Source: an uncultured Roseovarius sp.
GTDB taxonomy: Bacteria; Pseudomonadota; Alphaproteobacteria; Rhodobacterales; Rhodobacteraceae
Direction: 5' to 3'
DNA: 64,000 nt
Assembly: GCA_947496175.1 (NCBI GenBank)
Contig: CANMBU010000001.1
Span: 186,001-250,000, forward strand
Shown here: positions 50,675 to 61,074 of the stretch, piece after piece
Position numbering within the stretch: the first letter of the stretch is position 1
Layout of the letters: the number at the start of each line of letters is the position of its first letter
Notes under the pieces: generated by a model
What the model saw: the letters and a program-made list of their open reading frames with translations, nothing else
Told to the model about the DNA's origin: nothing
Database searches by the model: none
Translations under genes and position numbers: made by a program

Positions 50675-51460
50675 TCACATGGTCAGCGTAAAAAACATCC
50701 GGCGGAACGGGAACAGAACCGAGCCATCTTTGCGCACAGGATACGCGGCATGCATTGCCTCTTCGTAGCGTTTGATCAGTGCGGTTTTCTCACCTTCATC
50801 AAGCGCCTGCAGAACAGGCCGCGCATAGGTGCTTTCGGTAAAACGACGCACAGGATGGCTCCCCGGTTCGGCCACAAGGCGCTGATAATACTCGGTTTCC
50901 CAAAGCCTGAACTGGCCCATGGACGACAAAAGCTCTTCGTATTTCACTGGCGCCATGACACCAGGTGTGCCCATCTTTTCAACACGACCAGGGAACATTT
51001 CCTCAACCAAACCCAGCCAGACACGGTGTGACGGCGCCTTGTTCTGATGCGGCATTTGCACGGCCAGCGTCCCGCCCTTGCCAAGCATCTCGGCCAATTG
51101 CGGCATCAGCTTTTCGTGGTTGCCAACCCAATGCAATGCCGCGTTGGAAAAGATAAGGCCCGGCTTGCGCGGGGCGCGCCAGCTGGCAATATCGGCCTGG
51201 CTGACGCTGCTATAGGCTTTGACCATGCGCGCCTTTTCCAGCATCGAGGGGCTGGCATCGACACCAATCACGGCACGACCACCCGCCAGAGCGCGAAGGG
51301 CATCTCCCATAGCCCCATTGCCGCATCCAAGGTCATAGACATCCCCGGTGCCCAGATGTGTGATCGTGTTGATCAGATCGAGACCGGGCCGCAGCCGCAA
51401 ATCATGGAACCGGGCATAAGCACCAGGGTTCCAATCTGTCGTTGCTGTTGTCGTCGTCAC
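50675..51460 (-). CDS. tam: Trans-aconitate 2-methyltransferase-type enzyme
   Basis: A 261-residue class I SAM methyltransferase. SAM motif I is [18 protein letters not shown], followed by [12 protein letters not shown] and [23 protein letters not shown]. The start [20 protein letters not shown] is characteristic of Tam, which methylates trans-aconitate to remove this inhibitor of aconitase. Its start overlaps the ftsH stop by four bases, so it is the last gene of the tol-ftsH run. Confidence 0.88.
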   Translation of the reverse strand: MTTTTATTDWNPGAYARFHDLRLRPGLDLINTITHLGTGDVYDLGCGNGAMGDALRALAGGRAVIGVDASPSMLEKARMVKAYSSVSQADIASWRAPRKPGLIFSNAALHWVGNHEKLMPQLAEMLGKGGTLAVQMPHQNKAPSHRVWLGLVEEMFPGRVEKMGTPGVMAPVKYEELLSSMGQFRLWETEYYQRLVAEPGSHPVRRFTESTYARPVLQALDEGEKTALIKRYEEAMHAAYPVRKDGSVLFPFRRMFFTLTM

Positions 51461-53385
51461 GCTGAGGGTTCGGGCTCCATGCCGCCATCTCCGCTCTTCG
51501 GCTCAGAGCGCGGCTTTGTTTTGGGAATCGCCGTGAGAGACGGTTTGTCGTCTTCAGCCGAAGGTGCGCTACCGGAATCATCATCCGACTCTGGCGGCTC
51601 GCCCCGAATGACACGCTCGATCTCTTCGCCGGTCAGAGTTTCATATTCCAAGAGCCCTTGTGCCAGCCGCTCCCAGTCGTCTTTCTTCTCGGTCAGGATC
51701 TTGTGCGCAGTCTCATATGCGTCATCAATCAGGCGCTTGACCTCTTCTTCGATCAATTCCTTGGTCGCAGCAGAGATAGAGAACCCACCGGCACCGTTGC
51801 CCATATAACCTTCATGGGCCTGTTCGTAGTCAACGTTGCCAACCTTGTCGGACATGCCCCAGCGCAGCACCATGGCGCGCGACAAACTAGAAGCTTGCTG
51901 AATGTCACCTGCCGGGCCGTTTGAAACGTTGTCTTCGCCATATTTAATGATCTCGGCTGCCTTGCCCGCCATTGTCATGGCGAGCTTTTCCTCGCATTCA
52001 GAGCGATGCCAGTTCAGGCGATCAATCTCAGGCAAGGACACAACCATGCCCAACGCACCCCCGCGTGGAATGATCGTCGCCTTGTAGACAGGGTCACATT
52101 GCGGAAGCGCAAGACCGACGATGGCGTGCCCTGCCTCGTGATAGGCGGTCTTTTCCTTTTGCTCAGGCGTCAGCACCATCGACCGGCGCTCGGCTCCCAT
52201 CATGACCTTGTCCTTGGCCTGTTCAAAGTCTTCCATGGTTACAAACCGACGCCCCACCCGCGCCGCCATCAAGGCGGCCTCGTTCACGAGGTTGGCCAAA
52301 TCCGCACCCGAAAAGCCCGGAGACCCTCGCGCGATGATGCGCAGATCCACATCCGGACCCAGCGGCGTTTTGCGCGCGTGGACAGCCAGGATTTTTTCGC
52401 GTCCTTTGATATCAGGGTTCGGCACAGTGACCTGACGGTCAAACCGGCCCGGACGCAGAAGTGCCGGATCAAGCACATCTTTACGGTTCGTCGCCGCGAT
52501 GATGATCACACCCTCGTTGGCCTCAAACCCGTCCATCTCAACAAGCAATTGGTTCAGCGTCTGTTCACGCTCATCATTGCCTCCGCCGTACCCGGCACCC
52601 CGGTGGCGACCTACGGCATCAATCTCGTCAATAAAGACGATGCACGGTGCATTTTTTTTGGCCTGTTCGAACATGTCGCGCACACGGGATGCACCGACAC
52701 CGACGAACATTTCCACAAAATCAGACCCCGAAATGGTGAAGAACGGCACACCTGCCTCGCCGGCAATCGCCCGCGCAAGAAGCGTCTTACCAGTACCGGG
52801 AGGTCCAACCAAAAGCGCACCTTTTGGGATTTTTCCGCCCAAACGTGAGAATTTCTGAGGATTGCGGAGAAATTCGACGATCTCTTCAAGCTCTTCCTTG
52901 GCTTCGTCGATACCTGCCACATCGTCAAACGTGACCCGACCATGTTTTTCGGTCAGTAGCTTGGCGCGCGACTTGCCAAAGCCCATGGCACCGCCTTTGC
53001 CGCCACCCTGCATCCGGTTCATGAAATAGATCCAGACACCGATCAGAAGAATGAAGGGCAGAAGCGTGATGATAAAGCTTTGGAACCCTGACTGTTCTTG
53101 TGATTCCGCCGCTACGGGAATACCTGCATCAATCAAAAGCTTTGTGATTTCAGCATCTTCCGGCTTGACCGTGACATAGTCATTGCCGTCATTTCCCCGA
53201 AAGCGAACATTCTCCCCGTCGAGCGTGACCTGGGCCACTTCGCCGCCATCGACCGCCTGCACGAATTCCGAATACGGGATCGCCCGGCTTTGCAGAGTGT
53301 TGCCAGAGCCACTGAACAGATTGAACAGTGCCAGGATCAACAAAAACAGCACCAGCCAGAAGGCGAGATTGCGCGCGTTGCCCAA
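51457..53385 (-). CDS. ftsH: ATP-dependent zinc metalloprotease FtsH
   Basis: A 642-residue membrane protease: helix 1 (about 7-24), a periplasmic domain (to about 100), helix 2 (about 103-121), the AAA domain with Walker A GPPGTGKT (194-201), [10 protein letters not shown] and the SRH motif, then the M41 protease with HEAGH (His416 to His420) and later Asp ligand in [14 protein letters not shown]. It degrades membrane and some soluble proteins. The C-terminal tail is acidic and Pro/Ser-rich. tilS lies 79 bases upstream. Confidence 0.98.
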   Translation of the reverse strand: MGNARNLAFWLVLFLLILALFNLFSGSGNTLQSRAIPYSEFVQAVDGGEVAQVTLDGENVRFRGNDGNDYVTVKPEDAEITKLLIDAGIPVAAESQEQSGFQSFIITLLPFILLIGVWIYFMNRMQGGGKGGAMGFGKSRAKLLTEKHGRVTFDDVAGIDEAKEELEEIVEFLRNPQKFSRLGGKIPKGALLVGPPGTGKTLLARAIAGEAGVPFFTISGSDFVEMFVGVGASRVRDMFEQAKKNAPCIVFIDEIDAVGRHRGAGYGGGNDEREQTLNQLLVEMDGFEANEGVIIIAATNRKDVLDPALLRPGRFDRQVTVPNPDIKGREKILAVHARKTPLGPDVDLRIIARGSPGFSGADLANLVNEAALMAARVGRRFVTMEDFEQAKDKVMMGAERRSMVLTPEQKEKTAYHEAGHAIVGLALPQCDPVYKATIIPRGGALGMVVSLPEIDRLNWHRSECEEKLAMTMAGKAAEIIKYGEDNVSNGPAGDIQQASSLSRAMVLRWGMSDKVGNVDYEQAHEGYMGNGAGGFSISAATKELIEEEVKRLIDDAYETAHKILTEKKDDWERLAQGLLEYETLTGEEIERVIRGEPPESDDDSGSAPSAEDDKPSLTAIPKTKPRSEPKSGDGGMEPEPSA

Positions 53386-53464
53386 AGGGTTTCTCCTTAC
53401 ATCATAACCGGCCCACAGGTATCACAGGCGGGTAATGCAATAAATAGACATCCTGACTAGATGT

Positions 53465-54718
53465 TCAATGCGCCAAAAGCGCGGCAAAGAAGTGGTCTTG
53501 ATCGCGCAATAGCTTGGCTGTCCAGCCATTTCCCAGACCTGCCAGGGGTGCCGCGACCAAATGCCCATCCCGCCAGACGGCAGGACTCGCCTTCAATGAC
53601 GTCGCCGGCAGGCCAGTTTGGCGCCAATCCGGGCATTCGGCCATACCGTCGTCGCCCAGCATGGCAATCTCAGCACCTGCAGGCCAGGGGCCATCAAGTT
53701 TCCACCGACCATCCCATGTCTCCCCTGCAGGAGACCGGCATCCCTCAACCGCTTGTGCCTCTCGTGTGAAACGCAAGGTGTCGTCGTTCACAGTCAATTC
53801 GCAACCATGAAGCGTCATGCCCGTCCCACCACGAATGGCTTCAAGCATGAAATCCATTGACCGCCCGCGTGGTGCATAGTCCGCCCCACTGATCCATTTC
53901 AGGATCATTTGCACCAAACGACGCGAGATATCACGCTGCAATGTTCGGAAATGCTTACGTGGGAAAAGGAGGTCGCCGCGATCAATTTGAGCATGCTCGC
54001 GTGCAGTCAGGAACACATACCAGTAAAGTGTGCCCCGCACATCCGCCATATGCTCCGCGACATTGGACAAAGATCGCGGCGAAACGCCAAGATGGGCAAG
54101 CGCATCAATGGCTTGTCGCGCGCGCGTGCGCTCATAATGCTCGTCGGTATTGGTGGGATCATCAATCCATGTTTCACCGATTGCCTTGAGATAGGCGCGC
54201 AGCTCAGAACGCTCTATCCCAAGAACAGGGCGACAAAACTCGGTCAAACCATGCCGCCAGGTTTTTGACATAGCCGCCAGCCCATCAACACCCGCCTCGC
54301 GCGACAGGCGCATCAGGAATGTCTCGGCCTGGTCATTTTGCGTATGAGCGATCGCGACTTTCGAAATGTCACGCTCTTCGGCCCAATCCGCTATAAGATC
54401 GTACCGCGCCCGTCGTGCGGCATCTGGCAGGTTTCTCGACTTGCGCCGTCCATCCCACAAAAGCGTGTCATGCGGCACGCCAATTCGATTACAGAGCGAA
54501 CTGACAAACTTCGCCTCGTCGGCAGACTCAGGACGCAACCTATGATCGACAGTGACAGCGTAAACAGGTGGGCCGCCTTGATCTGACCATTTAACCAACA
54601 GCATCAATAGCGCCAGTGAGTCGCTTCCACCGGAAACAGCAACGCCGATTTTATCTGGCCGGGAGGGGAAAAACAGCGAGGTCGCCCGATCCAGAAGGAT
54701 GGAAAACGGATCACTCAC
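53465..54718 (-). CDS. tilS: tRNA(Ile)-lysidine synthase
   Basis: A 417-residue enzyme that adds lysine to C34 of the CAU-anticodon tRNA(Ile), changing its reading from Met to Ile; it is essential in most bacteria. The PP-loop SGGSDS is at 29-34, followed by YAVTVDHRLRPES and AIAHTQNDQAETFLMRLSREAGVDGL. The C-terminal substrate-binding part is moderately conserved. Its start overlaps the cpoB stop by four bases. Confidence 0.96.
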   Translation of the reverse strand: MSDPFSILLDRATSLFFPSRPDKIGVAVSGGSDSLALLMLLVKWSDQGGPPVYAVTVDHRLRPESADEAKFVSSLCNRIGVPHDTLLWDGRRKSRNLPDAARRARYDLIADWAEERDISKVAIAHTQNDQAETFLMRLSREAGVDGLAAMSKTWRHGLTEFCRPVLGIERSELRAYLKAIGETWIDDPTNTDEHYERTRARQAIDALAHLGVSPRSLSNVAEHMADVRGTLYWYVFLTAREHAQIDRGDLLFPRKHFRTLQRDISRRLVQMILKWISGADYAPRGRSMDFMLEAIRGGTGMTLHGCELTVNDDTLRFTREAQAVEGCRSPAGETWDGRWKLDGPWPAGAEIAMLGDDGMAECPDWRQTGLPATSLKASPAVWRDGHLVAAPLAGLGNGWTAKLLRDQDHFFAALLAH

Positions 54719-55593
54719 CCGCAGCTCATATTTTGAATTTCAGCCTGTGCCTCGGCGGCGGCCGGGGATTGTGGAAACCTGACACCCACTTCGGAAAGGG
54801 TCACACAGGCTTCGTTGGTTTGGCCCAACTGCGCCAAGGCGCGGCCCAATCGGAAAAGAGCATCCGGGGCCTTGGTTCCGTTGGGCTCGGCGCTGAATGT
54901 ATCGAGATAGGCACGCGCCGCCTGAGTCATCTCACCAGATTGCTCAAGCGCCTCGCCCCTCTTCAGGCCAGCTTCGCCACCAAGCGGGCTTCCGGGGTAG
55001 TTTTCTTGAAAGAGCGCAAATTGCCGCGCGGCTTCAGCCATATTGCCCGCTTCAAAACTGGCCATGGCTGTATCGAAATCTGCCTGTTCTCCCACCGCAA
55101 GCTCCACACCACCGGTGCTGCCTGTATCAGTCGACCCCGAAATCTCGCCAGTCGTAATCGTGGTTGACGCCGTGTCTGTGCCCGTTGCCGTGGCCCCTGT
55201 CGATGGCGCGATGCCACCCAAAGTATCGCCGACTTCCAAAGTGCCGATATCGCATCCTGGCTCAAGCTCGCAAATCCGAAACTCAAGATCGCCGACACGG
55301 TTGGTGCCATCAGTGACCACCCGGTCGATCCGAAACTCAAGCTGCTCTGTCTTGGATGTCAGGCGCTGCAGCTCGGCTTCCATGGCGTTGACCCGGTCGA
55401 TGACCGAGCCACCCACTGTGAGCTGCCCAGAAGCACCCGTTGTGCTCAGCTCTCGCTTAAGCTTCTGCAATTCAACATACATTACAGCAAGCTCTTGCCG
55501 GATGTCGGCAAGAGTTTCACCACCTTCTTGCGCCAGCGCCACGCTCGGCATCCCGAGCATGGCAACGACGATCAGTTTACAAATCCAACGCAT
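54715..55593 (-). CDS. cpoB: Tol-Pal system protein CpoB (YbgF)
   Basis: A 292-residue periplasmic protein: signal peptide (to about residue 21, VALAQE), a coiled coil (about 25-95, DIRQELAVMYVELQKLKREL and ELQRLTSKTEQLEFRID), a Gly/Thr/Ser-rich linker with repeated Thr (about 115-165), and a C-terminal TPR region (ADFDTAMASFEAGNMAEAAR, then PDALFRLGRALAQLG). In E. coli CpoB links Tol-Pal to peptidoglycan synthesis at the septum. Gene order pal-cpoB-tilS-ftsH supports the call. Confidence 0.93.
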   Translation of the reverse strand: MRWICKLIVVAMLGMPSVALAQEGGETLADIRQELAVMYVELQKLKRELSTTGASGQLTVGGSVIDRVNAMEAELQRLTSKTEQLEFRIDRVVTDGTNRVGDLEFRICELEPGCDIGTLEVGDTLGGIAPSTGATATGTDTASTTITTGEISGSTDTGSTGGVELAVGEQADFDTAMASFEAGNMAEAARQFALFQENYPGSPLGGEAGLKRGEALEQSGEMTQAARAYLDTFSAEPNGTKAPDALFRLGRALAQLGQTNEACVTLSEVGVRFPQSPAAAEAQAEIQNMSCG

Positions 55594-55617
55594 GTTGAGT
55601 CCTGTTAACTCTTTGTC

Positions 55618-56136
55618 CTAGCTGGTTGGCACAACTGAAATGACTGTAACCGCTCGGCGGTTTTTGGCATAACAGCTTTCTTCGCTACAAATTTCCAGCG
55701 GCCGTTCCTTACCGTAGCTGATCACTTTCATCCGGTTTGGAGCCACCCCTTTGGCGGTTAAATATTCCAAAACCGCATTGGCCCGGCGTGCACCGAGCGC
55801 GAGGTTGTATTCCCGCGTGCCTTGCTCATCGGCGTGACCTTCGATCACGGCGGAATACTCAATATTTGTGCTGAGCCATTGCGCCTGACCATCAAGCGTT
55901 GCCATGCCCTGAGGGGTCAATGTCGACTGGTCCACAGCAAAAAGAACCCTGTCTCCAACGGTTTGCTGGAAATAGGCGGCTGAAGTTGGGTCCTGCGGTG
56001 ATCCCGCCAGGGCGCCGCCTGCAACACCACTGTTGTTAAGATCAACCGCGTCGCTATTGCCAAAGCGATCTGCCGAAGAACAGGCCCCGAGGGCCAGCAC
56101 AGTGGCAAGAATTGTCGTTTTACTCAAGATATTCAT
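55618..56136 (-). CDS. pal: Peptidoglycan-associated lipoprotein Pal
   Basis: A 172-residue outer-membrane lipoprotein: signal with lipobox LGAC (Cys19), a short linker, and the OmpA-like domain (VLFAVDQSTLTPQG, VIEGHADEQGTREYNLALGARRANAV, RMKVISYGKERPLE). It binds diaminopimelate in the wall and TolB, and holds the outer membrane to the constriction site. The start at 56136 has GTGGGG upstream; a 64-residue longer frame is rejected because it would hide the lipoprotein signal. Confidence 0.97.
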   Translation of the reverse strand: MNILSKTTILATVLALGACSSADRFGNSDAVDLNNSGVAGGALAGSPQDPTSAAYFQQTVGDRVLFAVDQSTLTPQGMATLDGQAQWLSTNIEYSAVIEGHADEQGTREYNLALGARRANAVLEYLTAKGVAPNRMKVISYGKERPLEICSEESCYAKNRRAVTVISVVPTS

Positions 56137-56203
56137 AGGATTGCCCCACTCATTTTTCATCTGCTCTTTGTTCAGTTTATCATATGCAAACATTGCATGC
56201 ACT

Positions 56204-57535
56204 TTACTTCTGCAAGCCCGACCATGATGGGTCAGACGCCCCAATATCCAGCGGCACCTGACGCAGATTACGCCCCGTGATATCCACCGAATAAAGCCGC
56301 GCCTGCCCTTGCGCGCCCTGCGATTCACGGGTGAACATGATCACCCGCCCATTTGGAGCCCAGGTTGGCCCCTCATCCAGAAAAGACGCCGTCAGGAGCC
56401 GTTCTTCACTCCCATCCGTGCGCATCACGCCAATGTGGAAACGCCCTTTGGATTGCTTGGTAAAGGCAATGAGATCCCCACGCGGCGACCACACCGGCGT
56501 ACCATAGCGCCCTTGCCCAAAGCTGATGCGCTGCGCTTCGCCCCCGCTGGCGGGCATCACATAAAGCTGAGGCAGGCCAGAGCGGTCGGACTCAAACACG
56601 ATCCGGCTTCCATCCGGGCTAAAGCTGGGTGCAGTTTCAATCGACGGCGCAGAGGTCAGGCGCGATGTTCGGCTACTGCCAATGTCCATGGTGTACAAAT
56701 CGGTGTTCCCGCCCGTCGTCAAACTGAAGACAACGGTGCGTCCATCAGGTGCAAAACGCGGCGCAAAGCTCATTGTGCCTTGCTGCGTCTCAAGCACACG
56801 CCGGCCGGCACTGGCGACGTCCAGAACATAAATCTTGGGAAATCCGCTCTCATAGCTTGTGTAAAGAACCTGATCGTCTCCAGGCGAAAACCTCGGCGCA
56901 AGCACAATGGATCTCGCATCAGTGAGATAGTTCAAATTGGCTCCATCATAATCCATGATCGCCAACTGCTTCTGGCGGTTGTCCTTGGGGCCACTTTCCG
57001 CAACGAAAACAACACGACTGTCGAAATAGGCGTCTTCCCCCGTCAGCCGCGAGTAGACTTGATCCGCCACCTTATGCGCCATGCGCCGCCACCCATCGAC
57101 TGTGCCCTGCAATTGCAGGCCCTGGCCGATCTCTTGTCCGGCAAACACGTCATAAAGCCGGAAGCGCACAGTCAGTCGCCCTGCCCCATCCGCCGAAACG
57201 CCACCAACAATCAGGGCCTGCGCATTGATGGCCTTCCAATCAGGGAACTGAATGGGGCTGGCGAAATTGGTGATCCGCCCGATATGCGCCGAAGCGGGGA
57301 TTTCCCGGAAAAGCCCGGTACCACTCAGATCGGCGGCAATAACCTGAGTGATGTTCTGCGCGTGCTGCGCCGCTGCGGCATTGTCGGCCACGAAAACGGG
57401 AACAGCGTAGGGCAAAGGCTCAATCACACCTTCGGTGATCTCGATCCGAAGCGGCCCGTCTCGCTCTTGTGCCGCGACTGGGGCTGCGAAGCCTAACAAA
57501 ATGGCCGAAAGGAGGGTCAGTACATACTTCATCAT
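56204..57535 (-). CDS. tolB: Tol-Pal system beta-propeller protein TolB
   Basis: A 443-residue periplasmic protein: signal peptide (to about residue 22, APVAAQE), N-terminal alpha/beta domain ([23 protein letters not shown]) and a six-blade propeller with WD40-like/TolB repeats ([76 protein letters not shown]). TolB links Pal and TolA. It overlaps the tolA-type gene by four bases; two ATGs in a row make the exact start uncertain by one residue. Confidence 0.97.
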   Translation of the reverse strand: MMKYVLTLLSAILLGFAAPVAAQERDGPLRIEITEGVIEPLPYAVPVFVADNAAAAQHAQNITQVIAADLSGTGLFREIPASAHIGRITNFASPIQFPDWKAINAQALIVGGVSADGAGRLTVRFRLYDVFAGQEIGQGLQLQGTVDGWRRMAHKVADQVYSRLTGEDAYFDSRVVFVAESGPKDNRQKQLAIMDYDGANLNYLTDARSIVLAPRFSPGDDQVLYTSYESGFPKIYVLDVASAGRRVLETQQGTMSFAPRFAPDGRTVVFSLTTGGNTDLYTMDIGSSRTSRLTSAPSIETAPSFSPDGSRIVFESDRSGLPQLYVMPASGGEAQRISFGQGRYGTPVWSPRGDLIAFTKQSKGRFHIGVMRTDGSEERLLTASFLDEGPTWAPNGRVIMFTRESQGAQGQARLYSVDITGRNLRQVPLDIGASDPSWSGLQK

Positions 57536-58668
57536 TTGATCCTCATTCTCTCCGGATTGAATGTCATCTCAATTTCTCGCCAACTGGCGTATTTTTCCGC
57601 CGGCAAGTCAAATCCGCTTGCGCCGCAGCGCAAAATCGCGCGGCGGGCCGCCTGAAATGCCTGTTCCGCCGACGCAGTGCTACCGCCCGAACTGCTGAGC
57701 ATTCGGATGGAGCTGCTGACTGGCCGCGCATCTTCACTCATGTTGACGGAAACGACCACAGTGGTTTGCAACGCATCTGTGCTGAGCGATCCGACATTCC
57801 AACACCGCTGCACCGACACACGCAGCGCGTCTTTCTCGCCCGCTGTCAGCGGTGGACCTTGCGGTGCTGTATCCGCCGCGCCCTCATTTGTGCCCAAGGC
57901 TTCGGCCAAGGCATCATTGACCGCCGCGCTTGTGTCCGGCTCATCTTCGGTCTGCGCCGTCTCGGTTTGCGCAGGCTCTTCGGTTGGCTCTTCCGGTTCC
58001 GCCGCCGGTTCAGGCCGATCAGGTCGCGTCTGTGGTCGTAAAGATCTCGTCGGCGCTGCCGCAGCTTCTTGATCCGCCTCCGTCACAATCTCGGTCGTCG
58101 CCTCTTCAGGCGCAGTGGCCTCCTCGTCAGGCGCCACCTCCTCGGCCTGCGCATCAGGTTCCACCTCTTCGCGCTCAACCTCATCAATTGCCACATCCGG
58201 TTCCGGCTGCGCCACAGGCTCGGGGGCCACACGTGGTGCATCCTCAGCCTGCGCCTCTTCTGCTTGTTCTGGCACAAGAACCGCCACTTCTTCGTCCGGC
58301 GGATCTAGCACAGGTGGCTCGTCACTGACCTCTGCCTCGGGAGCTGGCTCAGGTTCTGTCACTTCCGGCACAGGATCAGGCGGCGGCGTCTCAGCCACCT
58401 CCGGCGCTTCCAATTCCGGCGTATCGTCTGCCTCTGAATTCACTTCCGGCGCTGACTCGCCTTCCTGCGGTGGCTCAGGCGTGTCCACATTGGCCACCGC
58501 TTCGGGTGACGCCTCTGGGGCTACAAGTGCCGCGTATTCTTCGGCTGAAATGGCCGTCACTTCGGTTACACGGAACGGCAAAGGCTCGGCCTGAAAGGCC
58601 CCGCCAAAAATGGCAAAGGCGACCAGCCCTGTATGGGCCACACCGGATATGACCTGACCGGTGTTCAT
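57532..58668 (-). CDS. tolA: TolA-type envelope protein, Glu/Pro/Ala-rich
   Basis: A 378-residue protein in the tolA position: a short N-terminus, one membrane helix (about 8-26), a long low-complexity middle (about 45-260) made of Pro, Glu, Ala and Val with acidic repeats, and a compact C-terminal domain (from about 285, [46 protein letters not shown]) like TolA/TonB domain III with its two Cys. E. coli TolA has a Lys/Ala helix instead; this acidic Pro-rich spacer is common in alphaproteobacteria. It is driven by TolQR and reaches TolB/Pal. Confidence 0.92.
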   Translation of the reverse strand: MNTGQVISGVAHTGLVAFAIFGGAFQAEPLPFRVTEVTAISAEEYAALVAPEASPEAVANVDTPEPPQEGESAPEVNSEADDTPELEAPEVAETPPPDPVPEVTEPEPAPEAEVSDEPPVLDPPDEEVAVLVPEQAEEAQAEDAPRVAPEPVAQPEPDVAIDEVEREEVEPDAQAEEVAPDEEATAPEEATTEIVTEADQEAAAAPTRSLRPQTRPDRPEPAAEPEEPTEEPAQTETAQTEDEPDTSAAVNDALAEALGTNEGAADTAPQGPPLTAGEKDALRVSVQRCWNVGSLSTDALQTTVVVSVNMSEDARPVSSSIRMLSSSGGSTASAEQAFQAARRAILRCGASGFDLPAEKYASWREIEMTFNPERMRIK

Positions 58669-58674
58669 CAACTG

Positions 58675-59148
58675 TTACCCGTCTTGCTCATCAAGCGTCG
58701 GGCCGCCGGCTTCTGTCACCAGACCGATATTGTTGAACCCGCCACGATTGAGCGCACCCATGACTTCCATCACCTGCGCGTAGGACACCGACCCATCCGC
58801 ACGCAGGTAGACCCGCGTGCTGTCACGCTCTGCCGCAATGCCCTGCAACCGGCTCACAAGATCGCCGCGCGCGACTTCTGTGGTCTGGATCATCACCACA
58901 CCTTCAGCTGTCACGGTCACGGTCAGCGGCTCTTCTTCTTCGCCAGGCAGCGGGTTGGCCGCCGTTTCCGGCAGTTCCACAGGCACGCCCACCGTCATCA
59001 AGGGTGCGGCCACCATGAAGATGATCAAAAGCACCAACATCACGTCCACAAAGGGTGTGACGTTGATCTCTGACATCGGGCGAGAGCGCCCGCGTCCGCG
59101 CCGCCTGCGTCCGGCGTCACCTGATTTCTGAACAACACCTGCGCCCAT
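58675..59148 (-). CDS. tolR: Tol-Pal system proton channel subunit TolR
   Basis: A 157-residue ExbD/TolR-type protein: basic N-terminus (GRRRRGRGRSRP), a single membrane helix at about 33-52 with the conserved Asp in VTPFVDVMLVLLIIFMV, and a periplasmic dimer domain (DSTRVYLRADGSVSYAQVMEVM). The helix Asp carries the proton that drives TolA. It ends 6 bases before tolA and begins just past the tolQ stop. Confidence 0.96.
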   Translation of the reverse strand: MGAGVVQKSGDAGRRRRGRGRSRPMSEINVTPFVDVMLVLLIIFMVAAPLMTVGVPVELPETAANPLPGEEEEPLTVTVTAEGVVMIQTTEVARGDLVSRLQGIAAERDSTRVYLRADGSVSYAQVMEVMGALNRGGFNNIGLVTEAGGPTLDEQDG

Positions 59149-59149
59149 G

Positions 59150-59845
59150 TCAGCTGTCCAACTGACGGCTCAGGATCGTTGCGAACTCATCGGCAAACGC
59201 CTCGTAGCTGGCCACAATACCATCGCAATCCGCACTGAGCTTGTTGTAGAAAATCACCGCCGGGATCGCCGCCAACAGGCCCAGACCCGTGGCCAAAAGC
59301 GCCTCGGCAATGCCCGGAGCCACAACGGCAAGGTTGGTGTTCTGTTGCTCGGCAATCTCAATAAAGGCATTCATGATGCCCCAGACTGTGCCGAAAAGCC
59401 CGATGAACGGTGTGACCGACCCGATCGACGCCAGAATGGTAAGCCCGCTCTGCAGGTTCTTGCTTTCCTTGGCAATCGCCACATCCATCGACCGATCTAT
59501 CCGCGCCGTGGCTCCGGCAATCAGCCCGCCATCATTGCGATGGCTGCGCCGCCATTCCATCATGCCCGCAGCAAAGACGCGCTCGGATTGCCCCGCCGGG
59601 TCCGAACCGATCTCATCAAACAGCTCATCCAAAGGATCACCGGACCAGAAGCGGCGATCAAACACATCCGCTTCGACCCGCGCCTTGCGGTACACGATCA
59701 ATTTCTGGATGATAATCGACCATGCCCAGAACGAGGCTATGATCAGCATCAACATCACCAGTTTTACGATTAAAGTTGCGCGTGCAAATAGCGCCCACAG
59801 TGAGAAATCCATCTCCTGTGCCAATGCCAGGGTTTCTGCTTCCAT
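59150..59845 (-). CDS. tolQ: Tol-Pal system proton channel subunit TolQ
   Basis: A 231-residue MotA/ExbB/TolQ-type protein with three helices (about 15-38, 130-155, 165-190). Conserved blocks are LASIGSVTPFIGLFGTVWGIMNAF and VAPGIAEALLATGLGLLAAIPAVIFYN. With TolR it forms the proton-driven motor of the Tol system. It is the first tol gene of the run; ybgC lies 114 bases upstream. Confidence 0.97.
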   Translation of the reverse strand: MEAETLALAQEMDFSLWALFARATLIVKLVMLMLIIASFWAWSIIIQKLIVYRKARVEADVFDRRFWSGDPLDELFDEIGSDPAGQSERVFAAGMMEWRRSHRNDGGLIAGATARIDRSMDVAIAKESKNLQSGLTILASIGSVTPFIGLFGTVWGIMNAFIEIAEQQNTNLAVVAPGIAEALLATGLGLLAAIPAVIFYNKLSADCDGIVASYEAFADEFATILSRQLDS

Positions 59846-59959
59846 CCGCCTGCTCTTTTTTATCGGCTTATTTGTGCCGTGCTTTATTGAGCGGCACGCT
59901 AGCCGATTTTAAAGGGGAAAGCCAATAACATCCGCACCCCGGCGACAATCGGGCACAGT

Positions 59960-60349
59960 TTAATGCACGATCTGGCGGATATTTGCCGGTAAACGCACGG
60001 GCTGCCCTGTTTCCGTCAGGCAGGCAATAGTGACCTGTGCGGCAAAAAGCAGTTCATCGGCACGAAACACCGTTTGGTCCATGATCAGCCGCGCGCCACT
60101 CACCGAAGCAACCGTCGTGCGCACCTCCAGCTCATCGTGAAACTTGGCCGGCAGATGGTAATCCGCCTCGACCCGACGCACCGCAAAGACCACACCATCT
60201 TCTTCTCGCATGGCGTTCTGATCAATCCCCATTCCCTGCACCCAGTCACTGCGCGCGCGCTCTATGTACCTGAGGTAATTGGCATAATACACGATACCCG
60301 CCATGTCGGTATCTTCGTAATAGACGCGGATCGGAAAGCGGTGAGTCAT
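59960..60349 (-). CDS. ybgC: Tol-Pal-associated acyl-CoA thioesterase YbgC
   Basis: A 129-residue hotdog thioesterase. The family block RVYYEDTDMAGIVYYANYL contains the catalytic Asp (residue 14-16 region), followed by RYIERARSDWV. YbgC hydrolyses acyl-CoA and is encoded with tol genes in many proteobacteria, with a suggested link to phospholipid metabolism. It is 9 bases past the upstream unknown gene's stop, so co-transcribed. Confidence 0.94.
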   Translation of the reverse strand: MTHRFPIRVYYEDTDMAGIVYYANYLRYIERARSDWVQGMGIDQNAMREEDGVVFAVRRVEADYHLPAKFHDELEVRTTVASVSGARLIMDQTVFRADELLFAAQVTIACLTETGQPVRLPANIRQIVH

Positions 60350-60358
60350 GACACGACC

Positions 60359-60994
60359 CTAGACCTGTTTAACCCGCGCCGCCAGTCTGAGCGCGTGACT
60401 TGGGTCTTGCGCCACCACTGGCATGACCGGATCATAACTGGCCCGGATGACAGCCCCGATATCGGGCCGCAGGATCACCTTACCCTCCGGCGCCTGCGCC
60501 AAGGGTGAGCGCCCAACAAATGCGGTGTCTGACCAAAGCACAATGGTCTGCACCACCTGCGCCAAAGCCAAGGTGTCTGCGGGAACCTTGCTAAGCTCCT
60601 CATCCATGCGCAGAAACACAAAACTGGCCTTGATCGCGCCCGCCTCATCAAAGCGAAAGATCCGGTACTGATTGGCCTCAGCCGCCTTCAGACGCTCCAC
60701 CAACGGCCCCAAGTCTGGCACCATCCGATCCAGATCAGGCACCTCGGTCAGCTCATCCCACTCTCGGAAGAAAAAGAACATCAGGTTGACGCCCAGCTCA
60801 GGGTCCGTCTCAGCCATGCTGTGCCCGGCCATGAGCACAACCGCCTCAACCGCGCCCTTCACGATTTCCAGCGTGCGGTCATCCGTGCCGAAAACCACCG
60901 GCACCAAAGGCCGTCCCCATCGTGCAAAGAGGTAAGTGCCATCAGCACGGGTAAACAGCGCCTCAACGCCTTCATGTGATATCAGGTCAGCCAT
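60359..60994 (-). CDS. Conserved hypothetical protein between ruvB and ybgC
   Basis: A 211-residue soluble protein without signal peptide or membrane segment. Recognisable stretches are GTYLFARWGRPLVPVVFGTDD, VNLMFFFFREWDEL and GKVILRPDIGAVIRASYDP, which look like a mixed alpha/beta domain. I believe it is conserved in Rhodobacterales at this position, but I cannot name a family or function. It lies between ruvB (80-base gap) and ybgC (9-base gap), so it is likely expressed with the tol genes. Confidence 0.75.
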   Translation of the reverse strand: MADLISHEGVEALFTRADGTYLFARWGRPLVPVVFGTDDRTLEIVKGAVEAVVLMAGHSMAETDPELGVNLMFFFFREWDELTEVPDLDRMVPDLGPLVERLKAAEANQYRIFRFDEAGAIKASFVFLRMDEELSKVPADTLALAQVVQTIVLWSDTAFVGRSPLAQAPEGKVILRPDIGAVIRASYDPVMPVVAQDPSHALRLAARVKQV

Positions 60995-61074
60995 ATCCCG
61001 CAGGTATCAGAGCTTGTCAGAGGTGCAAGAGCACAAGGCTTTTCTTCTTGCCAAAAATATCCTCGCCGAAGGCA

